Below, in pieces: positions 20,401 to 33,208 of a DNA stretch of 64,000 nucleotides. Positions within the stretch are counted from its first letter, which is position 1, and each line of letters opens with the position of its first letter. The DNA is taken from positions 3,286,001 through 3,350,000 of the forward strand of contig NZ_CP030771.1 in the NCBI RefSeq assembly GCF_006088715.1, in the 5' to 3' direction. Below the pieces are notes generated by a model, which worked only from the letters and a program-made list of their open reading frames with translations, was not told where the DNA came from and ran no database searches. This stretch comes from Streptomyces sp. YIM 121038. GTDB lineage: Bacteria; Actinomycetota; Actinomycetes; Streptomycetales; Streptomycetaceae. The position numbers were made by a program, and so were the translations under genes.

Positions 20401-23400
20401 GGCCAGCTCCTCGGCCAACTCCCCAGCCCCGGGAGCGTCCTGGCCCCGGCGGCTGGTCAGGACCAGATGCCGCACCCCGTACGCCCCCACCAGATGCCGG
20501 GCGAACAGACCACCAAGCGCACCGGTACCACCCGTGACCAACACCGTCCCCTCCGCCGCCAACACCGGCACGGCGGCGTCCGTCGGGGCCTGCGGGGCCA
20601 GGCGCGGCGCGGTCACCGCACCGGCGCGCACCGCGGCCTGGTCGTGGCCCGCCGCGAGCACCGCGGGCAGGGCCGTGAGCGAGGCCGGGTCGTCGTCGAC
20701 GTCCACGAGCACGATCCGGTCGGGGTGCTCGGCCTGCGCGGACCGCAGCAGGCCCCACACGGCGGCGCCCGCCAGGTCCGGCGCGCCGTCGTCCTGGCCG
20801 GTCGTCACCGCGCCGCGGGTCACCACGACGAGGCGGCCCGACAGGAACGCCTCGCCGGTCAGCCACTCCCGCACCAGGTCGAGCGTTTCGGCGACCGTGT
20901 CGTGCACCGAGGCCACGACCTCGGCGTCCGCCTGCCCGGCGGGGGCGAACAGGAGCACGTCGGCCCCGGCCGCGTCCGCCAGGGTCGCGCAGCTCTCGAC
21001 GGGCAGTGCCTCGCCGACCGGCAGGGCGGGGGTGCCGAGCAGGGCCCAGCGACCGGCCGGTTCGGCCGGGGCCGCCTCGACGGGCGCCCAGTCCACGCCG
21101 AAGAGCGAACCGGCCGTCTCGTCCCGCCCGGCGGGCTGGTCGGCCGAGACGGGGCGGGCCTCCACGGAGCGCACCTCGGCGACCGGCTGCCCGGTGTCGT
21201 CGGCGAGCTGCACCTGGCAGGACGTCTTGCCGTCGGTCTCGGCGCCGATGACCACGCGCACCCGCAGGGCGGTGGCGCCGGTCGCGTAGAGGTGGATCCC
21301 GTTCCACACGAAGGGCAGCTGGAGCGTGAAGTCCTCACCCGCGTCGGCGATCGCGGCGACGACGCGCGGGTGGATGGCCGCGTCGAACAGGGCCGGGTGG
21401 ATGCCGAACCGCGCCGTGTCGGCGCCGTCCGGCAGCGCGACCTCGGCGAAGAACTCGGCGCCCGCGTCGCCGTCGCGGCGCCACAGGGTGTGCAGGCCGC
21501 GGAAGAGCGGGCCGTAGACGTAGCCGCTCTCGGCGAGCCGGTCGTAGAACCCTTCCGTCGTCACGGTCTCGGCGCCCGCGGGCGGCCACTGGCTCAGCTC
21601 GAACGCGGGCTCCGGGGCCTCGGGCGCGAGCACGCCGGTGGCGTGGCAGGTCCACTCCTCCGCGGCGTCCTGGCCGGCCTCCGGGCAGGAGTAGATCGCG
21701 AACGGCCGATGGCCGGAGTCCCGCTCCTCGCCCACCACGAGCTGGACGCGGACGCCGCCCGACTCGGGGACGCGCAGCGGCGCGGTGATCACCATCTCGT
21801 CCACACCGGCGCAGCCGACCTCGTCGCCCGCCGAAACGGCCATGTCGATCAGCGCGGTGCCCGGCACCAGGGCGCGGCCGCCCAGCTCGTGCTCGGCCAC
21901 CCAGGCGTGCGTCCGCGCGGAGAGGCGCCCGGTGAACACGACCTCGTCGGCACCGGCGACGCGCACCACCGCGTCGAGCATCGGATGGCCCGCGGCCACC
22001 TGCCCCGCCGACACGACGTCGCCGGACGCCGGGCCCGCCATCCAGTAGTTCTGGTGCTGGAAGGGGTACGTCGGCAGGTCGACCAGGACGGCCCCGGTGC
22101 CCTCGAACAGCCGCGCCCACTCCACCGCGTGCCCGGCCGCGTGCAACCGGGCGAGCCCGGCCAGCACGGTCCGCACCTGAGGCTGCTCACGCCGCTGCAA
22201 CGCCGTGAACGACGCCTCCACACTCTGCGCCCCCATCGCGGTGAGCACCCCGTCCGGCCCGATCTCCAGGAACCGGGACACCCCCCGCTCCCGCAGCCGT
22301 ACGACGTGATCAGCGAACCGCACGGCGTTGCGGATGTGCTCCACCCAGTACGCGGCCGAACACACCTGCTCGCTGTCCGCCGCCATCGGAATCTGCGGCT
22401 CCGTGAAGGTCACGCCATTGACGACGACGGCGAACTCCTCCAGCACCGGATCCATCAACGGAGAGTGGAAGGCATGGCTGACCGTGAGCCGGTTCGTCTT
22501 GCGACCCCGCTCCCGCAGCACCTCCGCAATGCCGGTGACCACGTCCTCGACCCCGGAGATGACCACCGAGGTCGGCCCGTTGACCGCCGCGATCCCCGCC
22601 TGCGCCTCATGGCCTTCCAGCAGTTCCAGGACCTCGGCCTCATCCGCCTGCACCGCCACCATCGCCCCACCGGACGGCAGCGCCTGCATCAAACGACCCC
22701 GCGCCGCCACCACCGCACACGCGTCCTCCAGCGACAGGACACCCGCCACATGCGCCGCCGCCAACTCCCCGACCGAATGCCCGGTCACGCAGTCCGGCAC
22801 CACACCCAAGGACTCCACAAGCCGGAACAGCGCCACCTCGAACGCGAACAGAGCAGGCTGCGTCCACCCCGTCTCGTCCAACCCGGCCCCGCCGAACACC
22901 ACCTCCCTCAACGAACCCGGTACCAGGCCTTCGAACCCCGCACACACGTCATCGAACGCCGCCGCGAACACCGGGAACGTGTCGTACAACTCCCGGCCCA
23001 TACCGGGTTGTTGCGCGCCCTGCCCGGTGAACAAGAACGCCGTACGCCCCTCACCGGAAACCCCCGCCACCACACCCGGCACCGACTCACCACGAGCCAA
23101 CGCCTCCAACCCCGCCACCAGCTCTGCACTGTCGGCCGCCAGCACCACCGCACGATGCTCGAACGACACCGACCGCGAACCCGCCGCCGACACACCCACA
23201 TCCAACGCCGAGGCACCCTCGGCCACCACCGCGGCCAACCGCTCCGCCTGCGCCCGCAACGCCTGCTCGCTCCTGGCCGACACCGGCACCGGCACCACCG
23301 GCAGAGAACCGGTCGGCTCCACGGCGGTCGGCTCCACCGAGGTCGGCTCCTCCGCCGCGGGCTCCTCCGCCGGGGCCTGCTCAAGGATGACGTGGGCGTT

Positions 23401-24768
23401 CGTGCCGCTGATCCCGAAGGAGGAGACCGCCGCGCGGCGCGGCCGCCCCGTCTCCGGCCAGGGGCGTTCCTCGGTGACGAGTTCGACCGCACCGGCGGTC
23501 CAGTCGACGGCGGGCGTGGGCTCGTCGACGTGGAGGGTCTTCGGGACCACCCCGTGCCGCATCGCCATGACCATCTTGATCACGCCCGCGACCCCGGCGG
23601 CGGCCTGCGTGTGCCCGATGTTCGACTTCAACGACCCCAGCAGCAGCGGCTGGTCGTCCGAGCCGTCCGTACGCGCCTGCCCGTACGTGGCGAGCAGCGC
23701 CTGGGCCTCGATCGGGTCGCCCAGCTTCGTGCCGGTGCCGTGGGCCTCCACCACGTCGACCTCGGCGGGCGAGAGGTCGGCGTCGGCGAGGGCCTGGCGG
23801 ATGACGCGCTGCTGGGAGGGGCCGTTGGGCGCGGTGAGGCCGTTGGAGGCGCCGTCGGAGTTGACCGCGCTGCCCCGGACCAGGGCGAGTACGGGCAGGC
23901 CCCGCTCCCGCGCCACCGAGAGGCGGGCGAGGACGAGGACGCCGACGCCCTCGGAGAAGCCGGTGCCGTCCGCGGCGGCGGCGAAGGCCTTGCAGCGGCC
24001 GTCCGGCGCGAGGCCGCGCTGCCGCGAGAACTCCACGAACACGCTGGGGCCCGACATCACGGTGGCGCCGCCCGCGAGGGCGATGTCGCACTCCCCGTTG
24101 CGCAGCGCCTGCTCCGCGAGGTGCATCGACACCAGCGACGACGAGCAGGCCGTGTCGAGGGTCACCGTCGGGCCCAGCAGGCCGAGCACGTAGGAGATGC
24201 GGCCCGAGGCGACGCTCGTGGTGCCGCCGGTGAGCACGAAGCCCTCCAGCTCCTCGGGCGTCTCCCCCGCGCGCGGCATGTACTCCTGCGGGATCACGCC
24301 GACGAACACGCCGCCCGAACTGCCGCGCAGCGACGCCGGGTCGATGCGGGCGTTCTCCAGGGCCTCCCAGGACGCTTCGAGCAGGACGCGCTGCTGCGGG
24401 TCCATCGCCTGCGCCTCGCGCGGCGAGATCCCGAAGAACTCGGCGTCGAACCCGGCCGCGTCGGCCAGGAACCCGCCCTTGGTGAGGTACGTGGTGCCCG
24501 GCGTCCCCGGGTCGGGGTCGGAGAGTCGGTCGAGGTCCCAGCCCCGGTCGTCGGGGAACTCCGTGAGGGCGTCGCCGCCGTCGCGGAGCAGCTCCCACAG
24601 CTCCTCGGGGGTGCGGGCGCCGCCCGGGAAGCGGCTGGCCATGCCGACGATCGCGATCGGCTCGCGGGCGGCGGTCCGTACGTCGTGCAGCTCCCGCCGC
24701 GCCCGCTGCAGGTCGGTCGTGACCCGCCGCAGATACTCTCGAAGCTTCTGCTCGTTGGAGTTGGACAT
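14422..24768 (-). CDS. Modular type I polyketide synthase (PKS B), two modules, second module degenerate
   Basis: 3,448 residues. The ATG at 24768 (MSNSNEQ) starts a coiled-coil docking helix, with AAAGGGGG upstream. First module: KS (Cys208), malonyl-type AT (GHSVGE, Ser665; HAFH about 765), DH ([10 protein letters not shown]), KR (Tyr1555, IDD) and ACP (near 1717). Second module: KS with Cys1953 and intact EAHGTGT and NIGH motifs; an AT of only about 170 residues in which GHSxGE reads GTGVGE (Thr2367, Gly2368) and the whole HAFH region is missing; a DH with [10 protein letters not shown] but Glu2732 for the usual Asp; a KR with Phe3161 for the catalytic Tyr (NFAAAN); and an ACP (near 3308). 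The C-terminus ([12 protein letters not shown]) is a docking segment, so there is no thioesterase. It lies 35 nt after PKS C and 15 nt before the fusion gene, all on the same strand. Module 2 probably cannot load or reduce by itself. Confidence 0.95.
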   Translation of the reverse strand: MSNSNEQKLREYLRRVTTDLQRARRELHDVRTAAREPIAIVGMASRFPGGARTPEELWELLRDGGDALTEFPDDRGWDLDRLSDPDPGTPGTTYLTKGGFLADAAGFDAEFFGISPREAQAMDPQQRVLLEASWEALENARIDPASLRGSSGGVFVGVIPQEYMPRAGETPEELEGFVLTGGTTSVASGRISYVLGLLGPTVTLDTACSSSLVSMHLAEQALRNGECDIALAGGATVMSGPSVFVEFSRQRGLAPDGRCKAFAAAADGTGFSEGVGVLVLARLSVARERGLPVLALVRGSAVNSDGASNGLTAPNGPSQQRVIRQALADADLSPAEVDVVEAHGTGTKLGDPIEAQALLATYGQARTDGSDDQPLLLGSLKSNIGHTQAAAGVAGVIKMVMAMRHGVVPKTLHVDEPTPAVDWTAGAVELVTEERPWPETGRPRRAAVSSFGISGTNAHVILEQAPAEEPAAEEPTSVEPTAVEPTGSLPVVPVPVSARSEQALRAQAERLAAVVAEGASALDVGVSAAGSRSVSFEHRAVVLAADSAELVAGLEALARGESVPGVVAGVSGEGRTAFLFTGQGAQQPGMGRELYDTFPVFAAAFDDVCAGFEGLVPGSLREVVFGGAGLDETGWTQPALFAFEVALFRLVESLGVVPDCVTGHSVGELAAAHVAGVLSLEDACAVVAARGRLMQALPSGGAMVAVQADEAEVLELLEGHEAQAGIAAVNGPTSVVISGVEDVVTGIAEVLRERGRKTNRLTVSHAFHSPLMDPVLEEFAVVVNGVTFTEPQIPMAADSEQVCSAAYWVEHIRNAVRFADHVVRLRERGVSRFLEIGPDGVLTAMGAQSVEASFTALQRREQPQVRTVLAGLARLHAAGHAVEWARLFEGTGAVLVDLPTYPFQHQNYWMAGPASGDVVSAGQVAAGHPMLDAVVRVAGADEVVFTGRLSARTHAWVAEHELGGRALVPGTALIDMAVSAGDEVGCAGVDEMVITAPLRVPESGGVRVQLVVGEERDSGHRPFAIYSCPEAGQDAAEEWTCHATGVLAPEAPEPAFELSQWPPAGAETVTTEGFYDRLAESGYVYGPLFRGLHTLWRRDGDAGAEFFAEVALPDGADTARFGIHPALFDAAIHPRVVAAIADAGEDFTLQLPFVWNGIHLYATGATALRVRVVIGAETDGKTSCQVQLADDTGQPVAEVRSVEARPVSADQPAGRDETAGSLFGVDWAPVEAAPAEPAGRWALLGTPALPVGEALPVESCATLADAAGADVLLFAPAGQADAEVVASVHDTVAETLDLVREWLTGEAFLSGRLVVVTRGAVTTGQDDGAPDLAGAAVWGLLRSAQAEHPDRIVLVDVDDDPASLTALPAVLAAGHDQAAVRAGAVTAPRLAPQAPTDAAVPVLAAEGTVLVTGGTGALGGLFARHLVGAYGVRHLVLTSRRGQDAPGAGELAEELAGLGATVRIAACDAADRDALKAVLDAIPAEHPLTGVVHTAGVIDDGIITALTPERLTTVLRPKVDAAWHLHELTRHQPLALFTLFSSLAGTLGNAGQAGYTAANLFLDALAQHRRAHGLPAISLGWGLWDTEGGLQAGAAEQLSRTGLRPLTPQAGAALFDRALALASPVTLPARLDLRTLRSGSVPVPAMLRSLVGRPSRRVVRQGAGDQRALAGRLAALPEQDRHEHVTELVRTEVAAVLQFGAGERISENVPFRDLGFDSLTAVELRNRIAAVTGLRLSPGVVFDYPTTSALAAYVLAELSGDLAAPAAAVAAAVPGPGGANEPIAIVGMACRFPGGASTPEGLWRLVADGVDAIGDMPDDRGWDIERLWDPDPDKPGTFYTREGGFLYDAAEFDAGFFGISPREALAMDPQQRLLLETSWEALESGGIDPQSLRGSDTGVYTGLTAQEYGAGAGAAEGGAEGYLLTGSTTSFGSGRISYVLGLEGPTMSIDTACSSVLVSLHLASNALRSGECGLALAGGATVMAQPIGFVEFSRQRTLAPDGRSKAFDESADGTGWSEGVGLFVLERLSDARRNGHTVFAVVRGSAVNSDGASNGMTAPNGPSQQRVIRQALANAGVAPAEVDLIEAHGTGTQLGDPIEAEALMATYGRERPADRPAWLGSVKSNIGHAQHAAGAGGLVKAIMAMRHGVLPKTLHIDKPTSAVDWESGAVELLTEARPWPELDRPRRAAVSAFALSGTNAHVILEQAPDAPAGPRAEVALPVVPWVLSAKSPQALRVQAERLLALLEADTEPDPLDVGFSLAQRSAFDHRAVLVTGGGAAALTGLRAIAGADAPAAGDGRTAFLFTGSADGPDQVLYETLPAYAKAYDETLAGLGEQGRDAAGFAAEVALYRLVRAWGVTVGCVAGTGVGELAAAHVAGALSLADAGRLLTARGAADVTYDAPRIPVVSLRTGTPLTADDRPGRDGGTEGSAAAERWLTEHGVTRCVESGPRRVLAGSVLLLAEGRPSVHAVLDGVGELFVAGAAVDWAAVFAGTGAGRTALPTYPFERRRYWAAESAPAGGESAGAGQHALLGAAVAVAGRDETVFTSRLSLTTHPWLADHVVAGVPVLPGAALVDLAIGAGDATGCPDLAELTVTEPLVLPDQGAVRVQVVTGEPDAAGRRTVGIYSRPAEDPARDGDGTAPEWTRHATGVLAPAADRADTEPAVWPPAKAKAVDWAYEDLADAGYRYGEAFQGLASVLRRGDELFAEVRLPEGAAADAGGYGIHPALLEAAVQPLLLGGPGAGPDGSALLPLAWEGVALHAGEATAVRVRLAPAGADAFRLEAVDEAGLPVLVAESVRLAPAVLTPRDGGAAPVSAGTAPLFAPEWTPVAPVSDDEPESLLALLGDATGDLAQIASLRFDGVDEAAASFTPWDVLLVEPSEPDPAGDPVAAAHRAVARALDAAQRWLAQEDLPDNRLAVVTRGALSRGAEDEMRDPAGAAVWGLLRSAQAEHPDRIVLVDLDDDPASVDQLPLVAQAGEPQLAVRAGKLYAPRLVPTAASEAAPPALVDGGTVLVTGADGELGALFARHLVTAYGVRHLVLADPHGPGSPAEGLRDELTALGARATVVACDLADREAVRALLADIPAEHPLTGVVHTENVLDDGVFTALTPERVAAVLRPKVDGARHLHELTADAPPALFALFSSVVGLLGSPGQANFAAANAYLDALAAHRRSRGLPAVSLAWGRMVEGGQPGLRVIAGDEACALFDAALATGLAVVAPAPLDLAALRRDPAQVPVVLRGLVPRGERRRASADKPGDRFAGMGRAEAEAHLRDLVRAEAAAVLGHAAPDHLQWEVSFRDSGFDSLSAVQFRNRLGEQTGLSLPTTLVFDHASPGALVDHLLERLALTDGVSRRSALAELDKLEAVLMAVPVDAEADEESGRTEIAARLNAILTRWNKAWTDARPDAVPGTGDTDLAAAIETATENEVFDFIDRELGRASAQPNR

Positions 24769-24803
24769 CCCGGGCAGCCCCCTTTCGTTCGGCACAGGCG
24801 AGA

Positions 24804-27800
24804 TCACGCGATGTCGAGTTCGCCGTCGATGAAGTCGAAGATTTCGTCGTCGGAGGCCTCGGTGAAGTCCCGTTCCTCCCCGCCCGCCTCGGCCGGCGCC
24901 GCGAGGCGGCGCAGCACCTCCTGGAGCCGCTTGGCGAGCACGTCCCGCTCGTCCTCGTCGAGGTCGGCCACGGCGAGCCGGTCGAGTTCCGTCACGAGCG
25001 AGCCGACGGTCGTCTCCTGCGCGGGGACGAGCAGTCCGTCCAGGAACGCGGCGAGCCCGGCCGGGGTCGGATGGTCGAACACGACCGTCGGCGGCAGCCG
25101 CAGGGCCGTGGCGGTGCCGAGGCGGTTGCGCAGCTCCACCGCCGTCAGCGAGTCGAACCCGAGGTCCTTGAACGCGCTGTCCTCGTCGACCGACTCGGCC
25201 GTGCTGTGGCCGAGGACGACCGCCGCGGACTCCCGTACGAGTTCCAGGAGTTCCTTGCGGCGCTGCCGCTCGGGCAGCTCGACGAGCCGGTCCGCCTGGG
25301 TGGTGGCCGCGGCCCGCGCGACGACGCGCCGCCGGACCCGCGCGGCCGGGTCGAGGGCCGAAAGGAGCTCCGGCACCGGCTGTCCGCTCTCCCGCAGCCG
25401 GGCCACGTCGACGGGCACCGCCACCGCGAGCGGGCGGTGCAGCCCGAGCGCCGCGTCGAACAGGGCGAGCCCCTGCTCGTCGTCGATCGCGCCGAGGCCC
25501 ATCCGGGCCAGGCGGTCCTTGTCGCCCTCGCTCAGATGGCCGGTCATGGCGCTCTCCCGCGCCCACAGGCCCCACGCGATGGACGTGCCGGGCAGGCCGA
25601 GGCCGCGCCGGTGCTCCACGAGCCCGTCGAGGTAGGCGTTGGCCGCGGCGTACCCGCCCTGGCCCGCGCTGCCGAGGACCCCGGCGACCGAGGAGAACAG
25701 CGCGAACAGGGCCAGGTCGTGGTCCTGCGTCAGCTCGTGCAGGTACTGGGCCGAGCGGGCCTTCGTGCGCAGCACGGCGTCGAGGTCCTCCCGCGTCAGG
25801 GCCTCAAGGACCCCGTCGGACAGCACGCCCGCCGCGTGCACCACGCCGGTGAGCCGGTGCGCGGAGCGGACGAGCCCGGCGACGGACTCCCGGTCGGACA
25901 CGTCGCACGCCACCACGGACACCTCGGCGCCCGCGGCCCGCAGGTCCGCGACCAGGGCGTCCACGCCGTCGGCCGCCGGACCGCGCCTGCTGGTCAACAG
26001 CAGCCGCCGTACGCCGTGTTCGGCGACGAGGTGCCGGGCGACGAGTCCGCCGAGCACCCCGGTGCCGCCGGTCACGAGGACCGTGCCGTCGGGGTCGAGC
26101 GGCGCGGGCAGGGTGAGGACGATCTTGCCGACGTGCCGGGCCTGGCTGAGGTACCGGAAGGCCTCCGGCGCGCGGTGCACGGGGTACGTGGTGAGCGGCA
26201 TCGGCCGCAGCGCGCCCTCGTCGAACAGGACGCGGATCTCCTCCAGCATCTCCGCGATGCGGTCGAACCCGGCCTCCATCACGTCGAAGGCCCGGTAGCG
26301 CACGCCGGGGTGCGCCGCCGCGATCTCGTCGGCGTCGCGGATGTCGGTCTTGCCCATCTCCACGAACCGGCCGCCGCGCGGCAGCAGGGCGAGGGACTCC
26401 TCGACGTGCTCGTGCGCGAGGGAGTTGAGCACCACGTCCACGCCGCGCCCGCCGGTGGCCTTCGCGAAGTGCTCGGCGTAGCCGAGGCTGCGGGAGTCGG
26501 CGAGGTGGTCGTCGTCGAAGCCCCAGGCCCGCAGCACGTCCCGCTTGCCGGAGCTGGCGGTGCCGAAGACCTCGGCGCCCCAGTGCCGGGCGAGCTGGAG
26601 GGAGGCGAAGCCCATGCCGCCGGTCGCCGCGTGCAGGAGCAGCGACTCGCCCGCCGTGAGCCCGGCCAGGTCCGCGAGTCCGTAGTACGCCGTCAGGTAC
26701 ACCACCGGCACCCCGGCGGCCTGGGCGAACGTCAGGCGCTCGGGCATCGGGACGACCAGCCTGCGGTCGGTGACCGTGACCGTGCCGAGGCCGCCGGTGA
26801 ACAGGCCCATCACCCGGTCGCCCGCGGTGAGCCCGGTGACGTCGGCGCCGACCTCCAGGACGATGCCCGCGCCCTCGCCGAGCGACGACCACTCGTCGCG
26901 GGCCACCATGCCGAGTTCCAGGAGCACGGCCTTGAAGTTCAGGCCGCCCGCGCGCACCGCGACCCGCACCTCACCCGGCTCCAGCGGGCGCAGCACCTCG
27001 GGGCACGGCGTGAGCGACAGGCTGTCGAGGTCGCCGCGGTAGGTCAGGCCCAGGCGCCAGGGCCGCTCGGCCGGTTCGGGCAGGGCCGGGGACGCGGCCG
27101 CGCGGGTGAGCCGGGGCACGGCGGCGGTCGCGCCGCGCAGGGCCAGCTCCGGGTGGTCCGCGGCCATCGCCGCGGGCAGGGCGGCCCGCGCCAGCGGGTG
27201 GCCGTCGATGTCGATGTGGCGCAGGCGGCCGGGGTGTTCGCCGCGCGCGGTGCGGAGCAGCCCGGTCACCGCGCGGTGGGCGAGGTCGTCGGCGCGGGTG
27301 AGGACGACGAGCGGGACGTCGGTGAGGTGCGGCTCGGCGAGCCACTCCCGTACGACGTGCAGCGTCCGGTCGACGACGTCCTCGACCTCGCCCTCGGGGC
27401 AGGTCCACAGGGCGGCCGTCGCCGACACCGGTGCGGCCGGGCGGTCGCCGCCGTCGGCGCCGAGCTCGATCCAGGTCCGCTCGGCGGGCGGCTCCGGCAG
27501 GTCGACCGGCACCAGGTCCAGGGCGAAGAGCGCCGAGGTGTCCGCGCGCCGGTGCCCGAGCGCGGCCACGTCCACCGGCCGCAGGGCCAGCTCGCCCACC
27601 GAGGCGACGGCCTGCCCGGCCTCGTCGGTGACGAGTACGGCGACCGCGTCGGGCCCCGCCGGGGTGAGGCGGACCCGGGCGGCCCGCGCGCCGGTGGCGT
27701 GCAGGCGCACGTCGCTCCAGCTGAACGGGGCCCGGACGCCGTCGGCACCGGAGAGGCCCGCCGCGTGCAGCGAGGCGTCGAGCAGCGCGGGGTGCAGGCC

Positions 27801-30800
27801 GAAGCCGGTGACGTCCTGCTCGTCGGGCAGGGCCACCGAGGCGTAGAGCGCGTCACCGTCCCGCCAGGCCGCGCGCAGGCCCTGGAAGGCGGGGCCGTAG
27901 GCGTAGCCGCGCTCGGCGAGGGTCTCGTAGAACCCGTCGAGGGGCACGGCCGCGGCGCCCGGCGGCGGCCAGGCGGTCAGGGCGTCGGGGGCCGGGTGGC
28001 TCTCGTTGGTCAGCCGGCCCGTCGCGTTGCGGATCCAGTCGTCCGTCCCGGCCAAAGTGGTGTGCACGCTCACCGGGCGTCCGTCACCGCTCTCCGCGCC
28101 GATGAGGACCTGGAGGTCCAGGTCGGCGTCCAGGACGACCGGCGCGTGCAGGGTGAGCTCGGCGAGGTGCCCGCAGCCGACCTGGTCCCCGGCGTGCAGG
28201 GCCAGTTCGACCAGGGCCGTGCCGGGCAGCAGCACCGACGTGCCGAGCCCGTGGTCGGACAGCCAGGGCTGTGCGCCGCGGGAGAGCCGTCCGGTGAGGA
28301 CGAGCGTGTCCGCGTCGGCCGTGCGCAGGGCCGCGCCGAGCAGCGGGTGCTCCGCCCTGCGCAGGCCGAGGGCCGAGGTGTCGCCGACCGCCGCGGGCTC
28401 CTCCAGCCAGTAGCGGCTGCGCTGGAAGGGGTAGGTGGGCAGCTCCGCGGCGGTCGCGGCGCCGGGCGGGATCCGCCAGTCGACCTCGACGCCGTGGACG
28501 TACGCCTTGGCGAGCGCGGTGTGGAAGCGGGCCCGCCCGCCGTCGTCGCGGCGCAGCGACTCCAGGACGACCGCGTCGGCCGCCGCCTCCTCGACGGTCT
28601 CGCCGATCGCGTTCACGAGGACGGGGTGCGCGCTGACCTCGACGAACACTGCGTGTCCCTGGTCGAGCAGGGCGCGCGTGCCCTGGGCGAAGCCGACGGT
28701 CCTGCGCAGATTGCCGTACCAGTACGCGGCGTCGAGCTCGGGTCCCGCCACGGCCTCGTTGGTGACGGTGGAGTGGAACGGGACCCGGGACGGGCCGGGG
28801 GTGATGCCGGAGAGCGCACTGAGGATCTCCTCGCGCAGCGCCTCGACGTGGGCCGAGTGCGAGGCGTAGTCCACCGGGACGAGGCGGGCGCGGACGCCGT
28901 CGGCCTCGCAGGACGCGACGAGCTCCGCCAGGTCCTCGGGCCTGCCCGAAACGACCGTGCTGCCGGGGCCGTTGACCGCGGCGACCTCCACGGAGCCGCC
29001 GTACGCCTCGATGCGCCGCTCCGTCTCGTCCTGCGCCAGCTGCACGGAGGCCATGCCTCCGGTGCCCGCGAGCCGGGTGATGGCCTTGCTGCGCAGGGCG
29101 ACGACGGCCGCGGAGTCCTCCAGGGACAGCGCCCCGGCGACGTACGCGGCGGCGATCTCGCCCTGGGAGTGGCCGAGGACCGCGTCGGGGGTCACGCCGT
29201 GGTGCCGCCACAGCGCGGCGACCGAGATCATCACGGCCCACAGGGCGGGCTGGACGACGTCGACGCGGTCCAGGGGCCCGGCGAGCGCGTCGAGGAGGTT
29301 CCAGTCGGTGTACGGCTCCAAGGCGGCGGCGCAGGCGTCCAGTTGGGCGCGGAAGACGTCCGAGTCGCGGTACAGGTCGAGCGCCATGCCGGACCACTGC
29401 GAGCCCTGCCCGGGGAAGACGAACACCGTCTTGCCGCGCGGGCGCGCGACCCCGGTCAGGACGTCCCGCGACGGCCGCCCCTCGGCGAGGGCCAGCAGGC
29501 CCGCCGCCGGGTCGTCGCCGGTCACGGCCGCGCGCTGGGGAAGCCGGGGCGCGCGGGTGGCGAGCGCGACGGCCAGGGGGCCGCCCGCGGCCGCCGGGGC
29601 GAGGGCGTGCAGCTGCTGCGCCCTGGCCGCGAGCGCGGCCGGGGAGGAGGCGGAGAGGAGCAGCGGCAGGGCGGCGCCAGCAGGCCGCGGGGTCTCCGCC
29701 CCGGCCTCCGGTCCCGCCCCGGCCGAAGGTTCCGGTGCCTGCTCGATGATCAGGTGGGCGTTGGTGCCGCTGATGCCGAACGCCGACACCGCGGCCCGGC
29801 GCGGCCGGTCGTTCTCGGGCCAGTCGCGCGCCTCGGTGAGCAGCTCCACCGCGCCCGACTCCCAGTCCACGGCGGGCGAGGGCTCGTCGGCGTGCAGCGT
29901 CCGCGGCAGCACGCCGTGGCGCAGCGCCTGGGTCATCTTGATCACGCCGCCGACCCCGGCCGCCGCCTGGGTGTGGCCGATGTTGGACTTCAGGGAGCCC
30001 AGCCACAGCGGCCGGTCCGCGGGGCGCTCCTGGCCGTAGGTGGCGAGGAGGGCCTGCGCCTCGATCGGGTCGCCGAGGCGGGTGCCGGTGCCGTGCGCGT
30101 CCACGACGTCCACGTCGGCCGCGGTGAGGCCCGCGTCGGCGAGGGCCTGGCGGATGACGCGCTGCTGGGAGGGGCCGTTGGGCGCGGTCAGGCCGTTGGA
30201 GGCGCCGTCGGAGTTGACCGCGCTGCCCCGGATCACCGCGAGCACCCGGTGCCCGAGCCGCTGGGCGTCGGAGAGCCGCTCCAGGACGACCATGCCCGCG
30301 CCCTCGGACCAGCCCGTGCCGTCCGCGGCGGCCGAGAACGCCTTGCAGCGGCCGTCCTCGGCGAGGCCGCGCTGCCGGCTGAACTCGACGAAGGTGTCCA
30401 GGGTCGCCATCACCGCGGCCCCGCCCGCGAGGGCGAGCGAGCACTCGCCGCCGCGCAGCGCGCGGGCGGCCAGGTGCATCGTCACGAGCGACGACGAGCA
30501 CGCCGTGTCCACGGTGAGCGCGGGCCCCTCCAGGCCGAGGAGGTAGGCGATCCGGCCGGAGGCGACGCTGGCCGCGCTGCCGGTCCCGCCGAACCCCTCG
30601 CCGCCCTGCCCCGACTCCTCCGCGCCGAGTCCGTAGCGCTGCCCGCCGTGGCCCATGAGGCCCACGAACACGCCGGTGTCGCTGCCCCGCAGCGTCTGCG
30701 GGTCGACGCCGGTGCGCTCCAGGGCCTCCCACGACGTCTCCAGGAGCAGCCGCTGCTGGGGGTCCATGGCGAGGGCTTCCCTGGGGGATATCCCGAAGAA

Positions 30801-31124
30801 CTCGGCGTCGAACTCGGCCGCCTCGTACAGGAATCCGCCCCCGCGGGCGTAGTAGGTGCCCGGCACGCCGGGGTTCGGGTCGTAGCGCCCCTCGACGTCC
30901 CAGCCGCGGTCGGCGGGGAACGCCCCGACGGCGTCCCGGCCCTCGGTCACCAGGTCCCACAGGCCGTCCGGCGAGACGACGCCGCCCGGGTAGCGGCAGG
31001 CCATGCCGACGATCGCGATCGGCTCGCTGGCCGCCCGCTCCAGCTCCTGCAGGCGCTCGCGCGTGTCCTGCAGCTCGCCGACGGCCTGCTTGAGGTAGTT
31101 CCGCAGCCTGCCCTCGTTCTCCAT
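24804..31124 (-). CDS. Modular type I polyketide synthase (PKS C), one fully reducing module
   Basis: 2,106 residues. ATG 31124 ([13 protein letters not shown]) begins a docking coiled coil, with GGAGGAG about 9 nt upstream. Order: KS (Cys209, [11 protein letters not shown] histidine as DAHGTGT), AT (GHSQGE, Ser653; YASH, so methylmalonyl-type), DH ([10 protein letters not shown], with the motif Gly one position early; LLDASLH), ER ([23 protein letters not shown] near 1505), KR (TGGTGVLGG; Tyr about 1825 in GGYAAAN; LSD) and ACP (LGFDSL, near 1991). It ends with the docking motif [13 protein letters not shown] and has no thioesterase. A full reductive loop would leave a saturated alpha-methyl carbon. 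The ER position after LGM is Val rather than Tyr, which by published ER correlations favours the 2R methyl configuration. Transcription probably starts upstream, since the SARP gene ends 131 nt away. Confidence 0.95.
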   Translation of the reverse strand: MENEGRLRNYLKQAVGELQDTRERLQELERAASEPIAIVGMACRYPGGVVSPDGLWDLVTEGRDAVGAFPADRGWDVEGRYDPNPGVPGTYYARGGGFLYEAAEFDAEFFGISPREALAMDPQQRLLLETSWEALERTGVDPQTLRGSDTGVFVGLMGHGGQRYGLGAEESGQGGEGFGGTGSAASVASGRIAYLLGLEGPALTVDTACSSSLVTMHLAARALRGGECSLALAGGAAVMATLDTFVEFSRQRGLAEDGRCKAFSAAADGTGWSEGAGMVVLERLSDAQRLGHRVLAVIRGSAVNSDGASNGLTAPNGPSQQRVIRQALADAGLTAADVDVVDAHGTGTRLGDPIEAQALLATYGQERPADRPLWLGSLKSNIGHTQAAAGVGGVIKMTQALRHGVLPRTLHADEPSPAVDWESGAVELLTEARDWPENDRPRRAAVSAFGISGTNAHLIIEQAPEPSAGAGPEAGAETPRPAGAALPLLLSASSPAALAARAQQLHALAPAAAGGPLAVALATRAPRLPQRAAVTGDDPAAGLLALAEGRPSRDVLTGVARPRGKTVFVFPGQGSQWSGMALDLYRDSDVFRAQLDACAAALEPYTDWNLLDALAGPLDRVDVVQPALWAVMISVAALWRHHGVTPDAVLGHSQGEIAAAYVAGALSLEDSAAVVALRSKAITRLAGTGGMASVQLAQDETERRIEAYGGSVEVAAVNGPGSTVVSGRPEDLAELVASCEADGVRARLVPVDYASHSAHVEALREEILSALSGITPGPSRVPFHSTVTNEAVAGPELDAAYWYGNLRRTVGFAQGTRALLDQGHAVFVEVSAHPVLVNAIGETVEEAAADAVVLESLRRDDGGRARFHTALAKAYVHGVEVDWRIPPGAATAAELPTYPFQRSRYWLEEPAAVGDTSALGLRRAEHPLLGAALRTADADTLVLTGRLSRGAQPWLSDHGLGTSVLLPGTALVELALHAGDQVGCGHLAELTLHAPVVLDADLDLQVLIGAESGDGRPVSVHTTLAGTDDWIRNATGRLTNESHPAPDALTAWPPPGAAAVPLDGFYETLAERGYAYGPAFQGLRAAWRDGDALYASVALPDEQDVTGFGLHPALLDASLHAAGLSGADGVRAPFSWSDVRLHATGARAARVRLTPAGPDAVAVLVTDEAGQAVASVGELALRPVDVAALGHRRADTSALFALDLVPVDLPEPPAERTWIELGADGGDRPAAPVSATAALWTCPEGEVEDVVDRTLHVVREWLAEPHLTDVPLVVLTRADDLAHRAVTGLLRTARGEHPGRLRHIDIDGHPLARAALPAAMAADHPELALRGATAAVPRLTRAAASPALPEPAERPWRLGLTYRGDLDSLSLTPCPEVLRPLEPGEVRVAVRAGGLNFKAVLLELGMVARDEWSSLGEGAGIVLEVGADVTGLTAGDRVMGLFTGGLGTVTVTDRRLVVPMPERLTFAQAAGVPVVYLTAYYGLADLAGLTAGESLLLHAATGGMGFASLQLARHWGAEVFGTASSGKRDVLRAWGFDDDHLADSRSLGYAEHFAKATGGRGVDVVLNSLAHEHVEESLALLPRGGRFVEMGKTDIRDADEIAAAHPGVRYRAFDVMEAGFDRIAEMLEEIRVLFDEGALRPMPLTTYPVHRAPEAFRYLSQARHVGKIVLTLPAPLDPDGTVLVTGGTGVLGGLVARHLVAEHGVRRLLLTSRRGPAADGVDALVADLRAAGAEVSVVACDVSDRESVAGLVRSAHRLTGVVHAAGVLSDGVLEALTREDLDAVLRTKARSAQYLHELTQDHDLALFALFSSVAGVLGSAGQGGYAAANAYLDGLVEHRRGLGLPGTSIAWGLWARESAMTGHLSEGDKDRLARMGLGAIDDEQGLALFDAALGLHRPLAVAVPVDVARLRESGQPVPELLSALDPAARVRRRVVARAAATTQADRLVELPERQRRKELLELVRESAAVVLGHSTAESVDEDSAFKDLGFDSLTAVELRNRLGTATALRLPPTVVFDHPTPAGLAAFLDGLLVPAQETTVGSLVTELDRLAVADLDEDERDVLAKRLQEVLRRLAAPAEAGGEERDFTEASDDEIFDFIDGELDIA

Positions 31125-31255
31125 CGTCTCGTCACTCCTCCGGCCGGGGTACTCAGCTCGGCCAGTCAACATTGCGGGGGTGGTGGGCAGCCGGGTTCGA
31201 GAACACCGGACCGGGCGGCGAATTTGGCCCCCGGAACCAACCGGCGGGCGCGTTC

Positions 31256-33154
31256 TCAACTGGCGACATGGCAGAGCCTCACCAGGCGGGGTGCCCGGGG
31301 CGCCTCGACGCGCGGTTCGACCGCCACCGGTTCGAGGGTCATCCGGCTGGCGTGCCGCTGCCCCGCGCCCCACCCCGGGCGCCTGCGGAACAGCTCGGAG
31401 CGGGCCGCGGCGACCACGAGCACCGGCAGCGGCTGCGGCGCGTCGAGGAGCTCCTCGACGAACTCCAGGACCGCGGTGTCGGCCCGGTGCAGATCGTCGG
31501 CGAACACCACCAGCGGACCGTGCTCGGCGAGCTTCGCCACGTTCGGCGTGCCCGCCCCCGCGGGGCCGAGCCGCACGGTCGCCGCGTTCTCCACGCGCCG
31601 CTCGAACGCCGCGAGCAGGGGCGACTTCCCGATGCCCGGCCCGCCGACGACCAGGACGAGATGCGGCCGCGAGCGGCGCCTGACCCGCTCCAGGAGGCTG
31701 TTGAGCACGCCGAGTTCGGGCTCGCGGTCGAAGACCTCCGCCCTGGCGAAGGAGTCGCGGTAGCGGCCCTTGACCGCCCAGCGCGGCCGGGTGCCGCCCT
31801 CCCGGCCGTACGCGATCGCCGCTCCGGTGAGTCTCCTGGTACGGCCGCACACCACGATCTCCGTGTCCTCGGCGGCCTGGAGCAGGGACTCGCTGTCCAC
31901 GAGCAGCGCGCCGTTGACGGGCAGTGGCTCCCGGTCGGACCCGCCCGGGCGCGCCCGCATCTCGCCGGTCGCCACCGCGACGCGCAGCACGGGCCGCTCG
32001 CCGTCCGGTACGTCGAAGCAGATCCGCTGCCGCAGCGCCATCGCGGCCCGCACCGCGCGCTCGGCGGCCTGTGCGGCGCCCTCCTCGCGCGGCGTCGCGG
32101 CCCGGAACAGGGCGAGGGTGACGGAGCCGGTCGACCCGGCGACCACGCCGCCGAGCCGTCCCACCTCCTCGTGCACGATCCGCGCGGTGCGCTCCAGGGC
32201 CCGGCCGACGTCCCCGGCCCGGCCGCCGGTGGCGTAGTCGGCGCGGATCAGGACGGTGCTCACCCCGCTCCGGGCGACGGAGCGCTGCGCGGGGACGAGC
32301 TGGACCGGCCGGGCGACCGGGCGCTCGCGGGGCTCCGTCTCCTGCCCGAGGCCGGAGAGCACCACCGGTCGGGCGGGCACCGCGGGCGCCGCGATGGCCG
32401 GGTCGTGCACGAGGATCGCGTGCTGCAACAGGCGCAGCTCACGCCCGGGTTCGAGCCCGAACTGCTCGGCGAGCCGCACCCGCACCCGCCGGTAGGCGGC
32501 GAGGGCGTCGGCCTGCCGGCCGCCGCGGTAGAGCGCGAGCATCAGCTGGTGGCACGCCCGCTCCCGCAGCGGCTCGGCCTCGACCATGGCCTCCAGGTCG
32601 CTGAGGACGGCCTGGTGGCGGCCGCCCGCCAGCTCGGCCTCGTAGTAGTCCTCCATGACGTCGAGCCGCGCGTTCTCCAGGGCGGTGAGCTCCGCCCAGG
32701 AGTGCCCGGACTCGACGAGGTCGGCGAGGGCCCGCCCGCGCCACAGGGCGAGCGCCTCCCGCAGGGTGGCCGCGGCGGCGCCGGGGCGGGCGGCCGCCAG
32801 CTCCGCGCGGCCCACCCGGGCGAGGCGGTGGAAGCGGAACATGTCGACCTGTTCGGGGTCGACGTCGAGCCGGTAGCCGTGCGCGCACGTCAGCAGGGCG
32901 GGCGGCCGCGCGTCGCCGTGCGCGTGCTCGGCGAACGTGACGCGCAGGCCCCGCACGGCGTTCTGCAGGACCTTCCGCGCCGTCACGGGCGTCTCGTCGG
33001 TGCCCCACAGCCCGTCGAGGAGCTTGCTCGTCGCCACCTCCCGGTTGGCGTTGAGCAGCAGCAGGCCGAGCGTCGCCCGGCGGCGGTCGCCGCCGAGCGC
33101 GATCGGCTTCTCTTCGTCCATCAGTTGCAACGGGCCAAGTACCAAGAACTGCAA
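31256..33154 (-). CDS. SARP-family regulator with cyclase-like and P-loop domains
   Basis: 632 residues. Residues 1-95 form an OmpR-like winged helix and about 95-245 a bacterial transcriptional activator domain ([21 protein letters not shown]), together a SARP. Residues 298-445 resemble a class III nucleotidyl cyclase domain ([32 protein letters not shown]) without the metal-binding aspartates. Residues 475-590 are the start of an AAA/NB-ARC ATPase: Walker A GGPGIGKS (504-511) and Walker B LVVFADD. The protein stops soon after, much shorter than regulators of this layout that I know. The start is taken as TTG at 33154 with GGGGGA just upstream. It sits 54 nt after the FkbH-like gene and before PKS C, so it is likely co-transcribed with the genes it activates. 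It is a probable pathway activator; ligand sensing is not shown. Confidence 0.85.
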   Translation of the reverse strand: MQFLVLGPLQLMDEEKPIALGGDRRRATLGLLLLNANREVATSKLLDGLWGTDETPVTARKVLQNAVRGLRVTFAEHAHGDARPPALLTCAHGYRLDVDPEQVDMFRFHRLARVGRAELAAARPGAAAATLREALALWRGRALADLVESGHSWAELTALENARLDVMEDYYEAELAGGRHQAVLSDLEAMVEAEPLRERACHQLMLALYRGGRQADALAAYRRVRVRLAEQFGLEPGRELRLLQHAILVHDPAIAAPAVPARPVVLSGLGQETEPRERPVARPVQLVPAQRSVARSGVSTVLIRADYATGGRAGDVGRALERTARIVHEEVGRLGGVVAGSTGSVTLALFRAATPREEGAAQAAERAVRAAMALRQRICFDVPDGERPVLRVAVATGEMRARPGGSDREPLPVNGALLVDSESLLQAAEDTEIVVCGRTRRLTGAAIAYGREGGTRPRWAVKGRYRDSFARAEVFDREPELGVLNSLLERVRRRSRPHLVLVVGGPGIGKSPLLAAFERRVENAATVRLGPAGAGTPNVAKLAEHGPLVVFADDLHRADTAVLEFVEELLDAPQPLPVLVVAAARSELFRRRPGWGAGQRHASRMTLEPVAVEPRVEAPRAPRLVRLCHVAS

Positions 33155-33208
33155 GACATCCCCCGTAGATCGTGCGTGTTCAGCGTGAGCCGTGCGTGCT
33201 GTCCCCGC

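Noticed and set aside
24769..25575. N-terminal extension of PKS B into PKS C
   Set aside because: The extra part is PKS C read out of frame; the docking helix at MSNSNEQ marks the real start.
14434..25635. Plus-strand open frame of over 3,700 codons
   Set aside because: Antisense to PKS B and part of C, crossing real gene borders; composition is typical of a GC-bias shadow.
25071..31763. Plus-strand open frame opposite PKS C
   Set aside because: Same shadow effect; the minus strand encodes clear PKS domains.
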